A stretch of DNA of 64,000 bases from Siphonodentalium dalli (taxonomy: Eukaryota; Mollusca; Scaphopoda; Gadilida; Siphonodentaliidae): the NCBI GenBank assembly GCA_032622095.1, contig CP136066.1:199290978-199354977 (forward strand), read 5' to 3'. Each line of letters opens with the position of its first letter. The stretch's first letter is position 1. The translations under genes were made by a program, and so were the position numbers. This document shows positions 24,894 to 36,455 of this stretch, piece after piece. The notes under the pieces are model-generated. The model ran no database searches. It had not been told where the DNA came from and saw only the letters and a program-made list of their open reading frames with translations.

Positions 24894-25943
24894 TGGATGT
24901 CGGTAAATCGAAGCGGTTCGAGGATGTTTCGCAGGAAGATATTTGCAAACTTGTTGAAGAAAAAGACAGTCAAAGCACAAAAAGATGCTTGCTGAGTTTC
25001 TGGTCGGAAATGGAACTAATAGTATGAACTTGAAAGGTTTATCAAAACCGGAGCTAAATGCAGAGTTGAGAAAATTTACGCCTCTGTTCGAACTAAAATG
25101 GAGAACTTTTCAAGCGGAATAAGTTTCAGAATTTGAGGTTTGGACTCAATAGATAATAAATATATCCTCTCAGAAACAGAAATTGATGTAACGGACAGTG
25201 AGGAGTTTCAAAGTTCAGGGGAAGTTTACCGCGCCGTGTTGGTTGATTTAAAGAAAAAGGGGTTCGGTGACACTGATCACATTGTATCAAAAGTTTTGTT
25301 TTCGACACTTCTATTCCAACTGGCCTCCAACACAAAGTGTGGTTCGAACTAATGTTCTTCTTGTGTCGTCGTGGGATGGAGAATATACGTGACATGTCTC
25401 GGGACACTTTCGCTATCGTGACCGATGCCACAGTAAGGCGATACGTATACCAAAAGAAGGGAGAACTCGACAAAAATCATCGTGAAACAGATGGCCCGAA
25501 TGACACTACAGGTGAAGGTAGGATGTACGAAATGCGTGGAGATCCTTTGCGCCCGGTGGCATCTTTTGAACTGTATAATTCAAAGTTGAATGCTGACAAT
25601 TTGTGTTTGTGGCAGAGACCAGTTGACTCTTTCACAAATAATCAAGAAACATGGTACACCAAGGCACCGCTCGGAAAAAATACTCTCGGCAAAATGATGA
25701 TTAACATTTTAAAATTAGGGGAGCTGTCGCGTGAATACACAAACCATTCAATTAGTTCTACGGCAATAACCGCCCTGGATGATGCTGGCATTGAAGCACG
25801 GCACATTATGAGAACCACTGGACATAAGTAGGAATCTTCAATCAGGTCTTATTCCCACAGGCTGTGTGACGAGAAGAAGCGGAATATAAGTGATACATTA
25901 TGTTCTCAGTTGATTACACCGATTGATAATACGTTGATCAGTT
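24894..25943 (+). pseudogene. Crypton-type tyrosine recombinase (DUF3504-like), decayed
   Basis: A tyrosine recombinase of the Crypton type, the family also domesticated in ZMYM2/QRICH1-like proteins. The N-terminal part (MDVGKSKRFEDVSQEDICKL) is broken by frameshifts. The middle has SEEFQSSGEVYRAVLVDLKK. The catalytic part is open from about 25290 to 25828 and shows VWFELMFFLCRRGMENIRDM, KNHRETDG, LWQRPVDSF, WYTKAPLGKNTLGKMM, YTNHSISSTAITALDDAGIE and TTGHK. A TAG at 25829-25831 follows directly, after which the same frame continues ESSIRSYSHRL, carrying the expected nucleophilic tyrosine (25850-25852). The HxxR motif reads HSIS, so the second catalytic arginine is gone. It is therefore inactive. 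It sits in an intron of the minus-strand MAM gene in opposite orientation. Confidence 0.85.
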
Positions 25944-26428
25944 GATTATACAATTTGTATGAGCTTCCTCTTTCAATTGGTATATATTATGGCATATGTT
26001 TCATATAATGTGATATGGGGGTTCGGAAATTAAGTGGGTTTTTAATTTCAATGTGCATCTAACCCCCGAGTTAAGCAAATGAGGATCCTATCAAAGATAG
26101 CGTATAGTGGCATGCATCGATACACACACACTGGCACAATATACAGGCAATACTTGACGGTGCATTGCTAGTACATGTATATCGGTAATTTCTAACCTGA
26201 CACTATAGATGTTAAAATATCTCCAAATGATGGCCATTAAGTCCAAAGGTTTGACCAAAATAAGGAAAATATGTGACTATTGGTTAAAATACAGCACATT
26301 AACCACTTAAGAATGGTTGGAAAATCAAAATGTGTGAATAATTGGAACATATTTTAGTTTGGAATTTCGAACTAAACTGTCAGCCATGATATTTCCAACT
26401 GTTGAACAGTTTTATCAAAGTTGATTTG
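25944..26428. other. intron, no feature recognised
   Basis: May contain the 3' end of the Crypton element. No terminal repeat could be defined. Confidence 0.4.
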
Positions 26429-26649
26429 GGATGTGAGACAACACAACTTCTGTCGCCATGTCCTGAGTACGAGGGATGTGAGACAACACAACCTCTGTCG
26501 CCACGTCCTGAGTACGTGGGGTGTGAGACAACACAACCCCTGTCGCCACGTCCTGAGTACGTGGGGTGTGAGACAACACAACCTCTGTCGCCACGTCCTG
26601 AGTACGTGGGGTGTGAGACAACACAACCTCTGTCGCCACGCCCTGAGTA
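26429..26649. repeat. 45-bp minisatellite, ~5 units, next to a splice donor
   Basis: Five 45-bp units (gtgagacaacacaacctctg, tcgccacgtcctgagtac) with few differences. The unit length is a multiple of three and at least five of the six reading frames are open through it. It begins 17 bp inside the intron after the MAM exon at 26760-26667. In that exon's own frame it would encode repeated YSGRGDRGCVVSHPT. Confidence 0.95.
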
Positions 26650-26666
26650 AAGTATGATTAGCTTAC

Positions 26667-26760
26667 GTGTTGGACATCCCTTTGTATTCATAGATATGTC
26701 GTCTATAGCAATATCGCCCAATGGACCACCAGCTTGGTTGTGCTCAGCAGTTATTGTAAT
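26667..26760 (-). CDS. third MAM-domain exon (C-terminal part of MAM)
   Basis: A 94-nt exon with acceptor TTTTCGCAG and donor CAACAC|GTAAGC. It starts in phase 0, matching the phase-0 end of the exon at 42169-41907, and ends in phase 1, matching the exon at 9976. The peptide begins ITITAEHNQAGG and continues GDIAIDDISMNTKGC. The DIAIDDI motif followed by a cysteine is the conserved C-terminal signature of MAM domains, an extracellular adhesion and oligomerisation module of about 170 residues. That cysteine is the fourth conserved MAM cysteine. Reading through the donor stays in frame into the 45-bp minisatellite. Confidence 0.88.
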
Positions 26761-28299
26761 CTGCGAAAACAATATGTTTAGCTGTAACCATCTTATTAAA
26801 CGATTTCCACATCTCCTACCAATCAAATCGTTGGATGCGTTCGACAAAAAAATGACCCTGTGCATATTCCAAGATAAATGGTGTTTCTTAGTTCAGTCAA
26901 TATACCCAGAATATCATCTAGCCTGGAGAAAATTAAAACATAATTTTTTATATTTTTTCAGTAGAAAAACATTGGTTATATACTAAAAGTCCAAGTGAAG
27001 ACATTGTGCTAAATACTGTTTTGCTGGTATCCTTGTCATCGAATTGAGACGGAATTAGTTCTGCAATGTTTGAGAGTGTGGTAAATAGAACATATCCAGA
27101 GCAAATATATTAAAAACAGGAATGAAATCCCAATAAAATAAGGTTAGTTCAGATATCTAGACCGATGTGTGTAAAGGTAAAATAATCAAGATCAAATGAA
27201 GTTCTTTAAAATGAACTTTATCAAGATCAGTATATATGATCCTATTTGGAATACATTCTTATGTTATCCATTTGAAAGATGTTATAGTGTCTTTTGGAAC
27301 TCATTATATATTCAATTGAAGTTCGTGACTCCGTACTTCAATTAGTTTATTCTCTTAAAACTCATATTCTACAATTTCATTAGGATTGAGACACAATATA
27401 TTTACGGACGAGAATAGGAGAACATTGTTATATACGATACATATATTATGTACACAGATCCGAGATCGTATATAGTAAGTCATAAAGATTTGCATAACAC
27501 AGGACATAATCGTATGGTCGATCGAAGCCAGTATCACGGAGGGTAATGTGTTTAAAATCGAATTTACAATGCGGAAACCGCGGAAAAGTTTCTAAATTTC
27601 GTCGTGCTCATTTTATGGAAAACAGGGAAGTAAAATAATGTTTGACATTACTCTTATATATCTCAGATGTTATCGTTGATAATCTGTAAAGATCTGATCA
27701 ATTGGAGCCATGTAATTCGATTATACGAATAGTGTACAGTGTATCCATAAAATTATAATTCCAGATTTGGAAATCAGAAAACACCACGATCAACGTGGTC
27801 GTTGAATCAAGTGAAGTATCCACGGTCGCAACATACTTATGCTGTGTACATGGTTATCTAGAAATATAATATTATATTAAACATAACAAAAGATTTATGC
27901 ATAATACTAGCAAAAGTACTGATATCAGTTATTAGCTAATGTAAAACCGTAAACTAGTAAACGGTATTGGTTTGAGTTTACTCACTGAGTCGGTCATTAC
28001 AATGATGTACCGTGCTAGATGTGCCCCGATTGTGGGTTGTGAACGCAAAGTGCACATGAACAACTGGCATTTGAATCGTAGCCGAGTACATGTTTGCCTA
28101 GCTTTCATACAACGACATAAGTATGGATGTTGTCGGTGTCTTTCAGTTCATACGCGACAATAATTATTCAGACATGTTCATGTGGTAGAAAAACGATCCC
28201 GAAAATACTCATTTGAACGCTCTTCAAATAACCAATTTGATTGTTGATCTGGTCTGCTCACATAGCTTAGTCACAACCAAGTATAAACATACAAGCTAT
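26761..28299. other. start of a ~15-kb intron, no feature recognised
   Basis: Intron sequence upstream of the third MAM exon. No gene, RNA or clear repeat seen before the hairpin MITE. Confidence 0.5.
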
Positions 28300-28301
28300 T
28301 A

Positions 28302-28589
28302 ACACTGAAGAAGTCACTCTCACAAAAAGTGCTGAAGGGTACACATGTTTTGAAATCTCATTTTCAATCATGTTTATTTCGGCCATGATTTCTATTGGAG
28401 AATAATTATTTACATTCAAATGGAAATTACAATGAATGGAAAACAAACTGCTGATGGGGCCAGACTTTCGGGAACACAGTTTAATTAAATGTGATTACTG
28501 CCGAAAACAAAGCATGTGTACCCTTCAGCACATTTTCAAAACCTATGTACCCTTCAACACTTTTTTGGCGAGAGTGACCCATTCAGTGC
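28302..28589. mobile_element. 288-bp hairpin MITE, TA-flanked
   Basis: Left arm ACACTGAAGAAGTCACTCTC with 'aaagtgctgaagggtaca'. The right arm is the inverse (gtacccttcaacac, gcgagagtgacccattcagt, ending GC). TA stands at 28300-28301 and 28590-28591. The CACTGAA terminus is also seen in the hairpin MITEs at 33807 and 36456, so the families may use the same transposase. Non-coding. Confidence 0.75.
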
Positions 28590-29060
28590 TATACATTTAC
28601 CGGTGAATTCTGGATTACGAACATCCAGTAACATGCAGAACAACAACATACAAAATATAATTTAATAGCAATATAAGATTTGTTATAATGATACCAAATG
28701 CGCCACCTAAACCTCTTATTGGTTCAAAATGTGACATTGTTATAGAAAAATAACACAACATATGTGGTTCCAAGAGCAGCGATGAATAACAGATAATAAC
28801 TTACTAAAACGGGCATGGATAAGAATTGAAGGCATGTATCAGAATTACCACATATTTTAAATGCGGTCAGAAGCACTATCCCAGAACCAAAACCTGCACC
28901 TATTGAGACGCTCGCCACCAGTCAACACTAACTGCTGACCAATTAACAAGCAACGTTTAGGATGCCTTCAGAACTAATGGCGTGTAATTGTGTATTTCGC
29001 CCCAAACATGTATGTTTAGGGCGGCAAACCTAAAATGTTGTTCTAAGGGAGTACATAGTC
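28590..29060. other. intron stretch with one hydrophobic open frame
   Basis: The minus-strand frame 28918-28724 has two hydrophobic segments but lacks convincing splice sites or a family match. I do not call it a gene. Confidence 0.4.
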
Positions 29061-29074
29061 AGATTCGATCACAA

Positions 29075-29884
29075 CTTACCAATCAAAACATATGGTGCAG
29101 AAATTTGGGGCCACGAAAACCTTACCTGCTTTGAAAAGTTTGAGTTGTGGTTCTTGAAATTTGTCTTAAAAGCAAAAAATATCGACACCAACGTCATTTG
29201 TATACGGCGAACTTGGAATGTGCCCAATAACTATAACAACAAAATTGGGTTATTTAACATATTGGGCCAAGCTTGTCAGTATGCCAACGAATAGAATACC
29301 ACTTAATCTGTATTATTGCATGTACAAGTTGTTTGATAATAATGATTTTAACAATCCGTGGATTATTGGAATAGGAGACACTCTAAATATCATCGGAATG
29401 AGCAATGTTTGGACCAAACAAAAGGTGACTAGTATCCAACGCTCCGCAAACCAGAAAAGGCATGATTTATACATTCAAGTGTGATGGACATCTATTGATA
29501 AATCAAGCAAATTCGCGTTTTATAGAATTATTAAAAACCGTAAAATATATATCACTTAGCGATAATCAGATTTTCCACAGCCTCATCAAATTCCGAACTA
29601 GAAACCACATGCTTCATATAGAGAAAGGTTCGTGGAACAACGTTGAAATAACTCAACGAGTATGGACGCTATGCAGTGTCGAGATTGGTGACGAATACCA
29701 CATAATTTCACGCTGTAGTAAACTTAGAGAAATAAGAGAAAAGTATCTTAAGCCATATTTCTATAAGAGGCCAACTGTATTGAAATTAGCGACACTTTTC
29801 AGAACCCACAACGATAAAACATTGAGAAAAGTATCATTATTCGCACGAAATCTGCTAAAAGTAGTACAATCTGAGTCCTCTTGA
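29075..29884 (+). pseudogene. LINE fragment, post-RT C-terminal region, frameshifted
   Basis: C-terminal region of a non-LTR retrotransposon ORF2. The pieces in order are LPIKTYGAEIWGHENL with CFEKFELWFLKFVLKAKN; from 29218 YLTYWAKLVSMPTN and IIGIGDTLNIIGMSNVW; and from 29462 LIKFRTRNHMLHIE, then VWTLCSVEIGDEYHIISRCS, then LLKVV. The same order (LYGGEVW, YWSQLV, LLKFRIANHRLPVE, CPLC...CDEYHFVILC) is found in the minus-strand LINE at 38.8-40.5 kb, so both belong to one family. Two frameshifts separate the pieces and the RT domain is missing (5' truncation near 29.06 kb). The 3' flank ends in 'aataaattgaattgaattga' at about 30127-30146, a plausible LINE tail. Confidence 0.85.
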
Positions 29885-30148
29885 GGCTTAATTCCTATAT
29901 ATACAACCATTCAAAATCCATATCCAATAACCGAACACAAAACCGATAACGCCGAACACAAAAGTAAACCGATATCTCTGTCAGATAAAATATAATTATA
30001 TACATATCAAGACACTATTACTGTATACAACTATATTATATCCACATGTGCATCCATGCAACAATTATATTTGCATCGAATTTTTTGCAATATGTTTCTG
30101 TATATCTATTTTGATGATCAGAATACTAATAAATTGAATTGAATTGAC

Positions 30149-31080
30149 GACAAGGTTTGTGAATACAACATTATTTATCGTGAATGTATAATCTTCGGTA
30201 CCACGAAATAAAATACAAAAATATTTTGACAACCAAGCTCCCAACTGAAAAGTGTTCCCTGATGTCTTCAATGCATGTTTATACCGCCGACATAGCTTGT
30301 TTTACATTTGTGTTCACGTTTTAACGATGTTTAGACTTCATTGTATACGTAGCTTTAGATATGGATGTACAATTTGTTGGTAAGGTGCAAATATTGCGCA
30401 TTCTCATCATCTTCGTGCACTCTTCCCAATGCATATTATACACGTACAACGTTTCTTACATTTAACAGATACCGCTTCGAGAAAGAACAATTTCATAACT
30501 TCGTCCAAACATGATCAGGATTTAGTCGCTTAATATACCTTCCGCAAAATTCAAGTTTCCTGATAAAATGAGGTGTTCATTATTTGTGGGAATGGATGTT
30601 GTGTTAGGTGATGTGTACTGTCATGAGACAGTACTACTTCTCACAGATGCGAATGCGTCATCATATTGCTGTGCCTTACTAATGCATTTGGTTTGCATTT
30701 TTGACGTCTTTTAATTTATATATATGTGCGATAACCTTTACAATCTCCATGCGATATCGTACACATTGGACAACAAATTGTGTGAAACAACTAATAATGT
30801 GACAAAATATTGATTACATGTTGCGAAACCAAAACATGAATATTTAAACAATTTTAGAATTGCTGGCACATAATAGTGGTATTATTGAGAACGTTTTTTC
30901 TTATTTTATGGAACACTTAAGTATCACTGTACCACAATAGAGTTTTTCCGGGGATCGGCTAAATGAAATCACAGAACAGGCTGGTCCATGTGGAAGATTG
31001 TGATAGGCTATCTGCCTGCGAATATGTAATATTTCCATACCAAATACGTTACAATACCCATAAAACTAGAATACCAATTT
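30149..31080. other. intron, no feature recognised
   Basis: AT-rich sequence between two LINE fragments. Nothing supported. Confidence 0.5.
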
Positions 31081-31146
31081 TAAATAATAAATAATAATAA
31101 ATAAATAATAATAAATAATGATAATAAATAAATAATAATAATAAAT
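31081..31146 (-). repeat. AAT/AAAT microsatellite tail of the LINE
   Basis: Irregular 'aataataaataataataaa' over 65 bp directly after the LINE 3' UTR (taaagccgtaaatcctcatt). On the minus strand it reads as an ATTT/ATT tail, typical of a CR1/L2-type 3' end. Confidence 0.8.
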
Positions 31147-31267
31147 TTAGTTTAAAGCCGTAAATCCTCATTGAGCTCTTAGGCTTTACACCAATACATA
31201 TATAATGATGATTAGAACATAGTAAGAAATGTCAATTATGTACAATGAGCTGCTCATCTGGCTACCA

Positions 31268-32209
31268 TCAGTGGGTCGGATGATACACACGTTGAAACAG
31301 ATGCGTTTTAAGTTTAGATGTGAACATTTTGAGCGACTGGGGTGCCCTCAAGTGAGCAGGCAATTTATTCCAGAGAAATGGTGAAGCCACGGAAAAGGCC
31401 CGGTCACCAGCTGTTACGAGGTCACCCGGTACAAACACAAGGCTGTGAGAACTTTCAGATCGCAGAGGCCGCGGAGGAACATATCGAGAAATCAAGTCTG
31501 CCAAGTATGATGGGGCCTCGCTATTCAGACACTTGTGCGTTAATTTCAAAATTTTGAATTCAATCCGTTCCCTCGGAGGTAACCAGTGGAGCTCGCGCAA
31601 TAATGGCGTGACATGATCATATTTACGGCTCATAAAAATAACTCGTGATGCAGATTTCTGCACATTTTCGATTTTGTCCAAGATAGACTGGTTGCAGCCG
31701 TACAACAGAGAATTGCAGTAGTCCAGACGACTTGTAACGAAGGCATGTACTAGCTGTTTTGTGGTCTCGACGTCGATAACATTCCGCACCCTGCTGATAT
31801 TTCTAAGATGGTAATACGAGGACATGCACACTTGCTCGATGTGTTTTTCAGCACACAGGTTCTCGTCCAAGAAATATCCGAGGTTGCGGACTGTGCTGGA
31901 TGGCGAGACAACACTGTCTTCAATATTGAGACTATGTTTAGAACATTTTGAAAGTTGCTGTCGCAAACCAATATATATTATTTCAGTTTTATCTGCATTC
32001 AATTTTAAGAAGTTGATTGTCATCCATGATAGAATATCAGCGACACATCGTTCAAGCTTATATTTGGTAGAACTTTCAGAATCAAAATCAGGCTTAAAAT
32101 GAATATACAGTTGTGTGTCATCCGCATAGAAGTGAAAAGATAATTCATGTCGTCTAATGATGTCGCCAAGGGGTAGTACATATATAGTGTAGAGCAACGG
32201 CCCCAGCAC
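31268..32209 (-). pseudogene. LINE reverse transcriptase, C-terminal part
   Basis: Second part of the RT after an in-frame stop. It begins VLGPLLYTIYVLPLGDIIRR, then carries FHFYADDTQLYIHF (catalytic YADD), KTEIIYIG (with LNADK before it), RNLGYFLDENL, then SRLDYCNSLLYG and VQKSASRVIF. It ends in the typical C-terminal stretch PSYLADLISRY, LWNKLPAHLR and LKTHLFQR. The open frame is otherwise intact to its natural end. The upstream piece stops at GVPQG because a TAA replaces the usual serine codon, so a single change separates the two pieces. Confidence 0.95.
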
Positions 32210-33052
32210 TTATCCCTGTGGAACGCCGAATTTAAGAGAAGCTGCTTTCGATGTGGAACCGGAAACGGCAACCCTCTGCGTACGGTCGTGTAGGTAGGAT
32301 CGAAACCAGTCCAATGCGGTCCCGACAATCCCAAGACGATCGGAAAGTCTGTTTAAAAGGACAGCGTGGTCGATCGTGTCGAACGCTGCGCTGAAGTCGA
32401 GGAGCACGGGGCATGATACCTGTTGTTTGTCCATGGCTTGCAGTATGTCATTCTGCACTCGCAAAAGCGCAGTTTCAGTACTGCAAAATGACCTATACGC
32501 GGACTGGAAGACTTCTGCTGAACCACCCCCTTTAAGGTGGTCGCGGACTTGCTTGGCGACCTCACGCTCAATAACCTTCGACAAGAAGGAAAGATTAGAT
32601 ACCGGTCGGTAGTTTTTCAGCGTCTCCGGATCCAGCCCCGGCTTCTTGATGAGTGGTGTTACAAGAGCCTGCTTCATCGACGTTGGGAAAACTCCGGTAG
32701 AAAGTGATGTGTTAACTATATCAAGAATCCATGGCATCATCGCAGGGAGACAGGATTTTAGTAACACAGTTGGGATGACATCAAGTTTGCATTGCTTGGA
32801 TGGTGCATGCTGGATGGTCTTAGTAAGCTCCTCAGATGAAATCGATCGAAAACTATCAAGAATGGTCGGCAATGAAACGAGTAAGTCCGAAATCGTACCA
32901 CTATCAGATACACTGTCCAGAATTGACCGTATTGTATCATTGTTATTGACGAAGAAGTCAGAAAATTGATTCGCCAAAATTTCAGTTGACGAATGCTCGG
33001 GTAGTATCGGCTTCGGTTTACGATGGAGAAGTTTTTCAATCACCTCCGACAT
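32210..33052 (-). pseudogene. LINE reverse transcriptase, N-terminal part
   Basis: Contains the linker and RT motifs 0 to B: IPTVLLKSCL, MKQALVTPLIKKPGLDPETL, NYRPVSNLSFLSKVIE, FQSAYRSFCSTETALLRVQN, then LLDFSAAFDTIDHAVLLNRL (motif A aspartate), LDWFRSYLHDRTQRV and FGVPQG. It ends at a TAA inside motif B. A shift relative to the endonuclease frame is explained by the 10-bp tandem duplication just upstream at 33065-33084. Confidence 0.95.
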
Positions 33053-33064
33053 AACCTTTGGCTT

Positions 33065-33084
33065 CGTTTTATTACGTTTTATTA
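33065..33084 (-). repeat. 10-bp tandem duplication causing a frameshift
   Basis: The decamer cgttttatta occurs twice in tandem at 33065-33074 and 33075-33084. The open frames on either side (…TSIISDNKT and KPKVMSEVIEK…) would be in one frame with a single copy. This explains why the endonuclease and RT frames differ. Confidence 0.9.
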
Positions 33085-33806
33085 TCAGAGATGATCGAAG
33101 TAAAATACGCTGCTTTAGACTGGCGTATCAGTTGGTTGACAACTGTTTTCTGTGTGACAAAGTTTGTTCGGTCACTGTTGAGTTTGGACGACCTCCATCG
33201 CAGCTCAAGTTTCCTCCGTTCACGTTTCGCATCTCTGATCTCATGATTAAACCAAGGAGAATGATGTTGTCTGGATACCGTCCTGGATTTTTCTGGCGCG
33301 AAACGATCAATGAGACTCTTGGAGAGGCGAGTAAAGTTATCGAGGGATTCATCAACTGGCAGGTGTAGGGTTATAGCATCATTTGATGACATTAATGCCT
33401 CTGAGAACTCGGACGGTTGAATGTCTCTCAGTTTACGATATTTGATGGTCTGTTTGAACGGCTGTGGGCTTGGTATTCGGATATCGAATTTAACCATGAA
33501 GTGATCGGAAAGGGCTATGTCATGCACCTCCAGTTTCTGCACTATGTGGCTCTCTGACTCCCGAACAATTATCAGGTCGAGTGTGTGGTCCGCTACATGA
33601 GTGGGTCCATGAACAAGCTGAACTAGTTCCATGGACTTTAACATGGCCAGGAATTTAATTGCGTCATCATCATCAGCGACATCGAGATGGAAGTTGAAGT
33701 CGCCACATATGATAAATGGTCCATTTGAAGTGGCAAAGTTTCCGAGAAATTCGGAAAACTCCTTGAAGAAGAGTTTAGCAGTAAATTTGTTTTTTGTGCT
33801 TGGGTA
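33072..33806 (-). pseudogene. LINE AP-endonuclease, C-terminal part, and linker
   Basis: Continues the endonuclease after the insertion: YPSTKNKFTAKLFFKEF, FIICGDFNFHLD (GDFN catalytic motif), VHGPTHVADHTLDLIIV and IALSDHFMVKFDI (terminal SDH motif), then the linker to the RT (WFNHEIRDAKRERRKLELRW). It ends at a stop created by the 10-bp duplication. Its first codon is split exactly at the TA of the inserted element, and the other half lies at 37002-37004. Confidence 0.93.
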
Positions 33807-34062
33807 CACTGAAAAAAAAAACTTAGTTAAAAGTAACTAAGTTACCTTAGTCAGAACCCCCGTCTCAAAACTAACTAGCTTAGCTTAGTCAGAAATGACT
33901 AAGGTTGCCCTTAGTCATTTCTGACTAAGGCCTTAGACCTTAGTCAGAAATGACTAAGGGCAACCTTAGTCATTTCTGACTAAGCTAAGCTAGTTAGTTT
34001 TGAGACGGGGGTTCTGACTAAGGTAACTTAGTTACTTTTGACTAAGTTTTTTTTTTTCAGTG
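33807..34062. mobile_element. 256-bp near-perfect hairpin MITE (left end of composite)
   Basis: Almost perfectly palindromic around about 33935, built from 'cttagtcatttctgactaag' motifs, with CACTGAAAAAAAAAACTTAG termini. TA is present on both sides (33805-33806 and 34063-34064). The near-identity of the arms indicates a young element. Confidence 0.9.
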
Positions 34063-34064
34063 TA

Positions 34065-36453
34065 GATATAACATATAATATAAGGCCTTAGTCAGGAATG
34101 ACTTAGGCCTTAGTCAGAAATAACTAAGGCCTTAGTCAGAAATAACTACGGCTTGACTATGTCATCACTGTATACATTAGTACATTTAATTGGACCTAAT
34201 TATTGGGGGTATCATAGCCCTGCAACCTCAGCTGAACATCGCAACTGCAGATTAAAATAACTGAAAATAATGACTTACAGGTATCAAAATAAATTTTATT
34301 AACTATTAAAACAATGTTTTATCTTGAAAGAAAATTATTCATCACAAAATACTAGTATGCATTGAATATACATTCAATATCTGACCAGTCGATAATTGTT
34401 TCAAATTGAAACAAAAATTTATGCTTACATTAAAATGATAACGAGCGACCAACATAGAAGATTAAATCGGAGGAAATGAAGAGGTTTTTTTTAGAAGAAA
34501 AATTATATGATAAATATCTTCACCGCTATGTGTGGAACTGAGCGCTTGTATCAAGCCGCGGTGGAGTTTCCGACACACATCGTGACTTGCCTTCAGGCTC
34601 GTCACAATAATTTCAGGAATACCGCCTTAGCTTGATACAAGCGTGCATATCCATACACGCATAGCATAACCTCTATTTAACAAATGAATGTTTGTTTTCA
34701 GAAATGCATGCAATTATGAACGCTTTGTTGCGGTCACATTTTGAGTGAATCGCGAAAACAAACCTCGCAATAGTTGATTTAAATGTCACAATTTTGAGTG
34801 CAAAGTGTCACCATATTAAGGCGCAAAATATTGCAATAATATCACAAGCGACATGCTTATAAGCGTTTCCACTTGCGAAAATAGCATGCTTAATATACCA
34901 CTTCTTTTGACTGGTACTGTACTACTGTATACATCAACAACAACTATTTGGGATTGGTCCCTTCAAGACAACAGCAGATCCAATATTTAAACGTGTAACT
35001 GTGCGCAATGACTTGGCGACAATGTTCTCATGTAGTCGCACATTTTCCATGAAATATCAGTGAATCAGCCGAAGCTAGTTTGATAAGAACATCCAACCAA
35101 TAATAGTGTACTCCTGGTAAATTGTCGTGATACCGGTAACTTGACGACAACATAGCGAACAATGACAATGTCTCATATCCACACGTTTCAATGAACAATG
35201 ATGAACACAGGATGAATTGGTCGGGGTCATTGTAAAGTTGGAATCGTAGATATGTGATCATCCATCACGACACAGCATCGGTTTCATTGTTGTTTGTCTA
35301 TTTGTTGACATTGAAGCTCGCGTGAGTTACACTGGTGCGCACACTACAGTACTAGTACACGTATGTCCTCTCTTGTAGTTGTACATGCATGTCGATCATA
35401 TTGATGAATTTGATGTGCTCTGAAAGAATTAGATTCTGAACAAGTACTGTCATGAACTGCATGTTCAACATTATAATATTAATAGCTGCTCGTTGAGTCG
35501 TTGTTATTATTGTCACTGTTGCTTGACATCGAAACTTGTGTTCATCTGAATGAAGTCAGACCATTGATTCGATTGAATGGATCATATCATGATTCATCGA
35601 TTAATTGGCATGCATCTCTGCTCTCGATGAATTTAGTGGAAATTGTCAATGATTAAGAATTTAGTGGAAATTGTCAATGATTAATAAGCCTTTTTTTTCG
35701 CAGAATTTAAACTTGTCCGGTTATCAAAGGAACCGAAATCAGACCGTCTTTAACAACTGTCCGCAATCGAACAGGTAACAGCCTCGATCACCAAGCCGGA
35801 ATGAACATCAAGTTCAAGTTAGGGTGCTCGTCCACACTGAATGCCACTGCGAAAAACGTTCACCACACCGTATGTACTGTACTGTGTACATGTAACCTTG
35901 AAGGAGTCATCAGTCACGCATCTAATTTTGGCAGCAAATATTTCAGGCGCCGTTCTTTCACATGTAGAATAAAGATTCAAACCATTATTGACAAATTGTC
36001 CACTTGTTGAATGAAAACACTCAAACAGAGCTCTGAGTCTGAGTCTGAATAATTACTTAGTTCAACAATACACGATGAACGGTTTCGCAGATTATTTTCA
36101 TAACTTCTCTTTTATCCTGATTTTATCCGCTCTCTAAATACGCCATGGTTGTTATTTATGTAATATGTCGTCTCTTTTAGTTCGTTCGACGCTAATATCA
36201 CGTCTAAATCACTCTGATTTTAGTGATTAAAATGTCGGCCACAAAATGGAGAAACAATAATTTGAGTTAAAATTACGTACTCGCCATATACGTACCGACC
36301 CGATTAACACAGACTGAATGCGATATTATATATATAATATACATTGTTTGTTGTCTATTTGTTGACATTGAAGCGTGTGAGTTACACTGGTGCGCACAGT
36401 GCAGTACTAGTACACGTATATCCTCTCTTGTGGTTGTACATGCATATAAAATG
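34065..36453. other. 2.4-kb non-coding cargo between the two MITEs
   Basis: Contains a hairpin at about 34548-34650 (cgcttgtatcaagc ... gcttgatacaagcg), a 27-bp doublet at about 35628-35680 (gaatttagtggaaattgtca), and a ~105-bp direct repeat at 35289-35393 and 36347-36450 (cattgaagctcgcgtgagtt; actggtgcgcacac). No coding sequence is recognisable. Confidence 0.7.
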
Positions 36454-36455
36454 TA

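Noticed and set aside
28724-28918. Minus-strand frame with two hydrophobic segments, possible membrane exon
   Set aside because: No convincing acceptor or donor, no family match, and its position does not fit the phase chain of the MAM gene.
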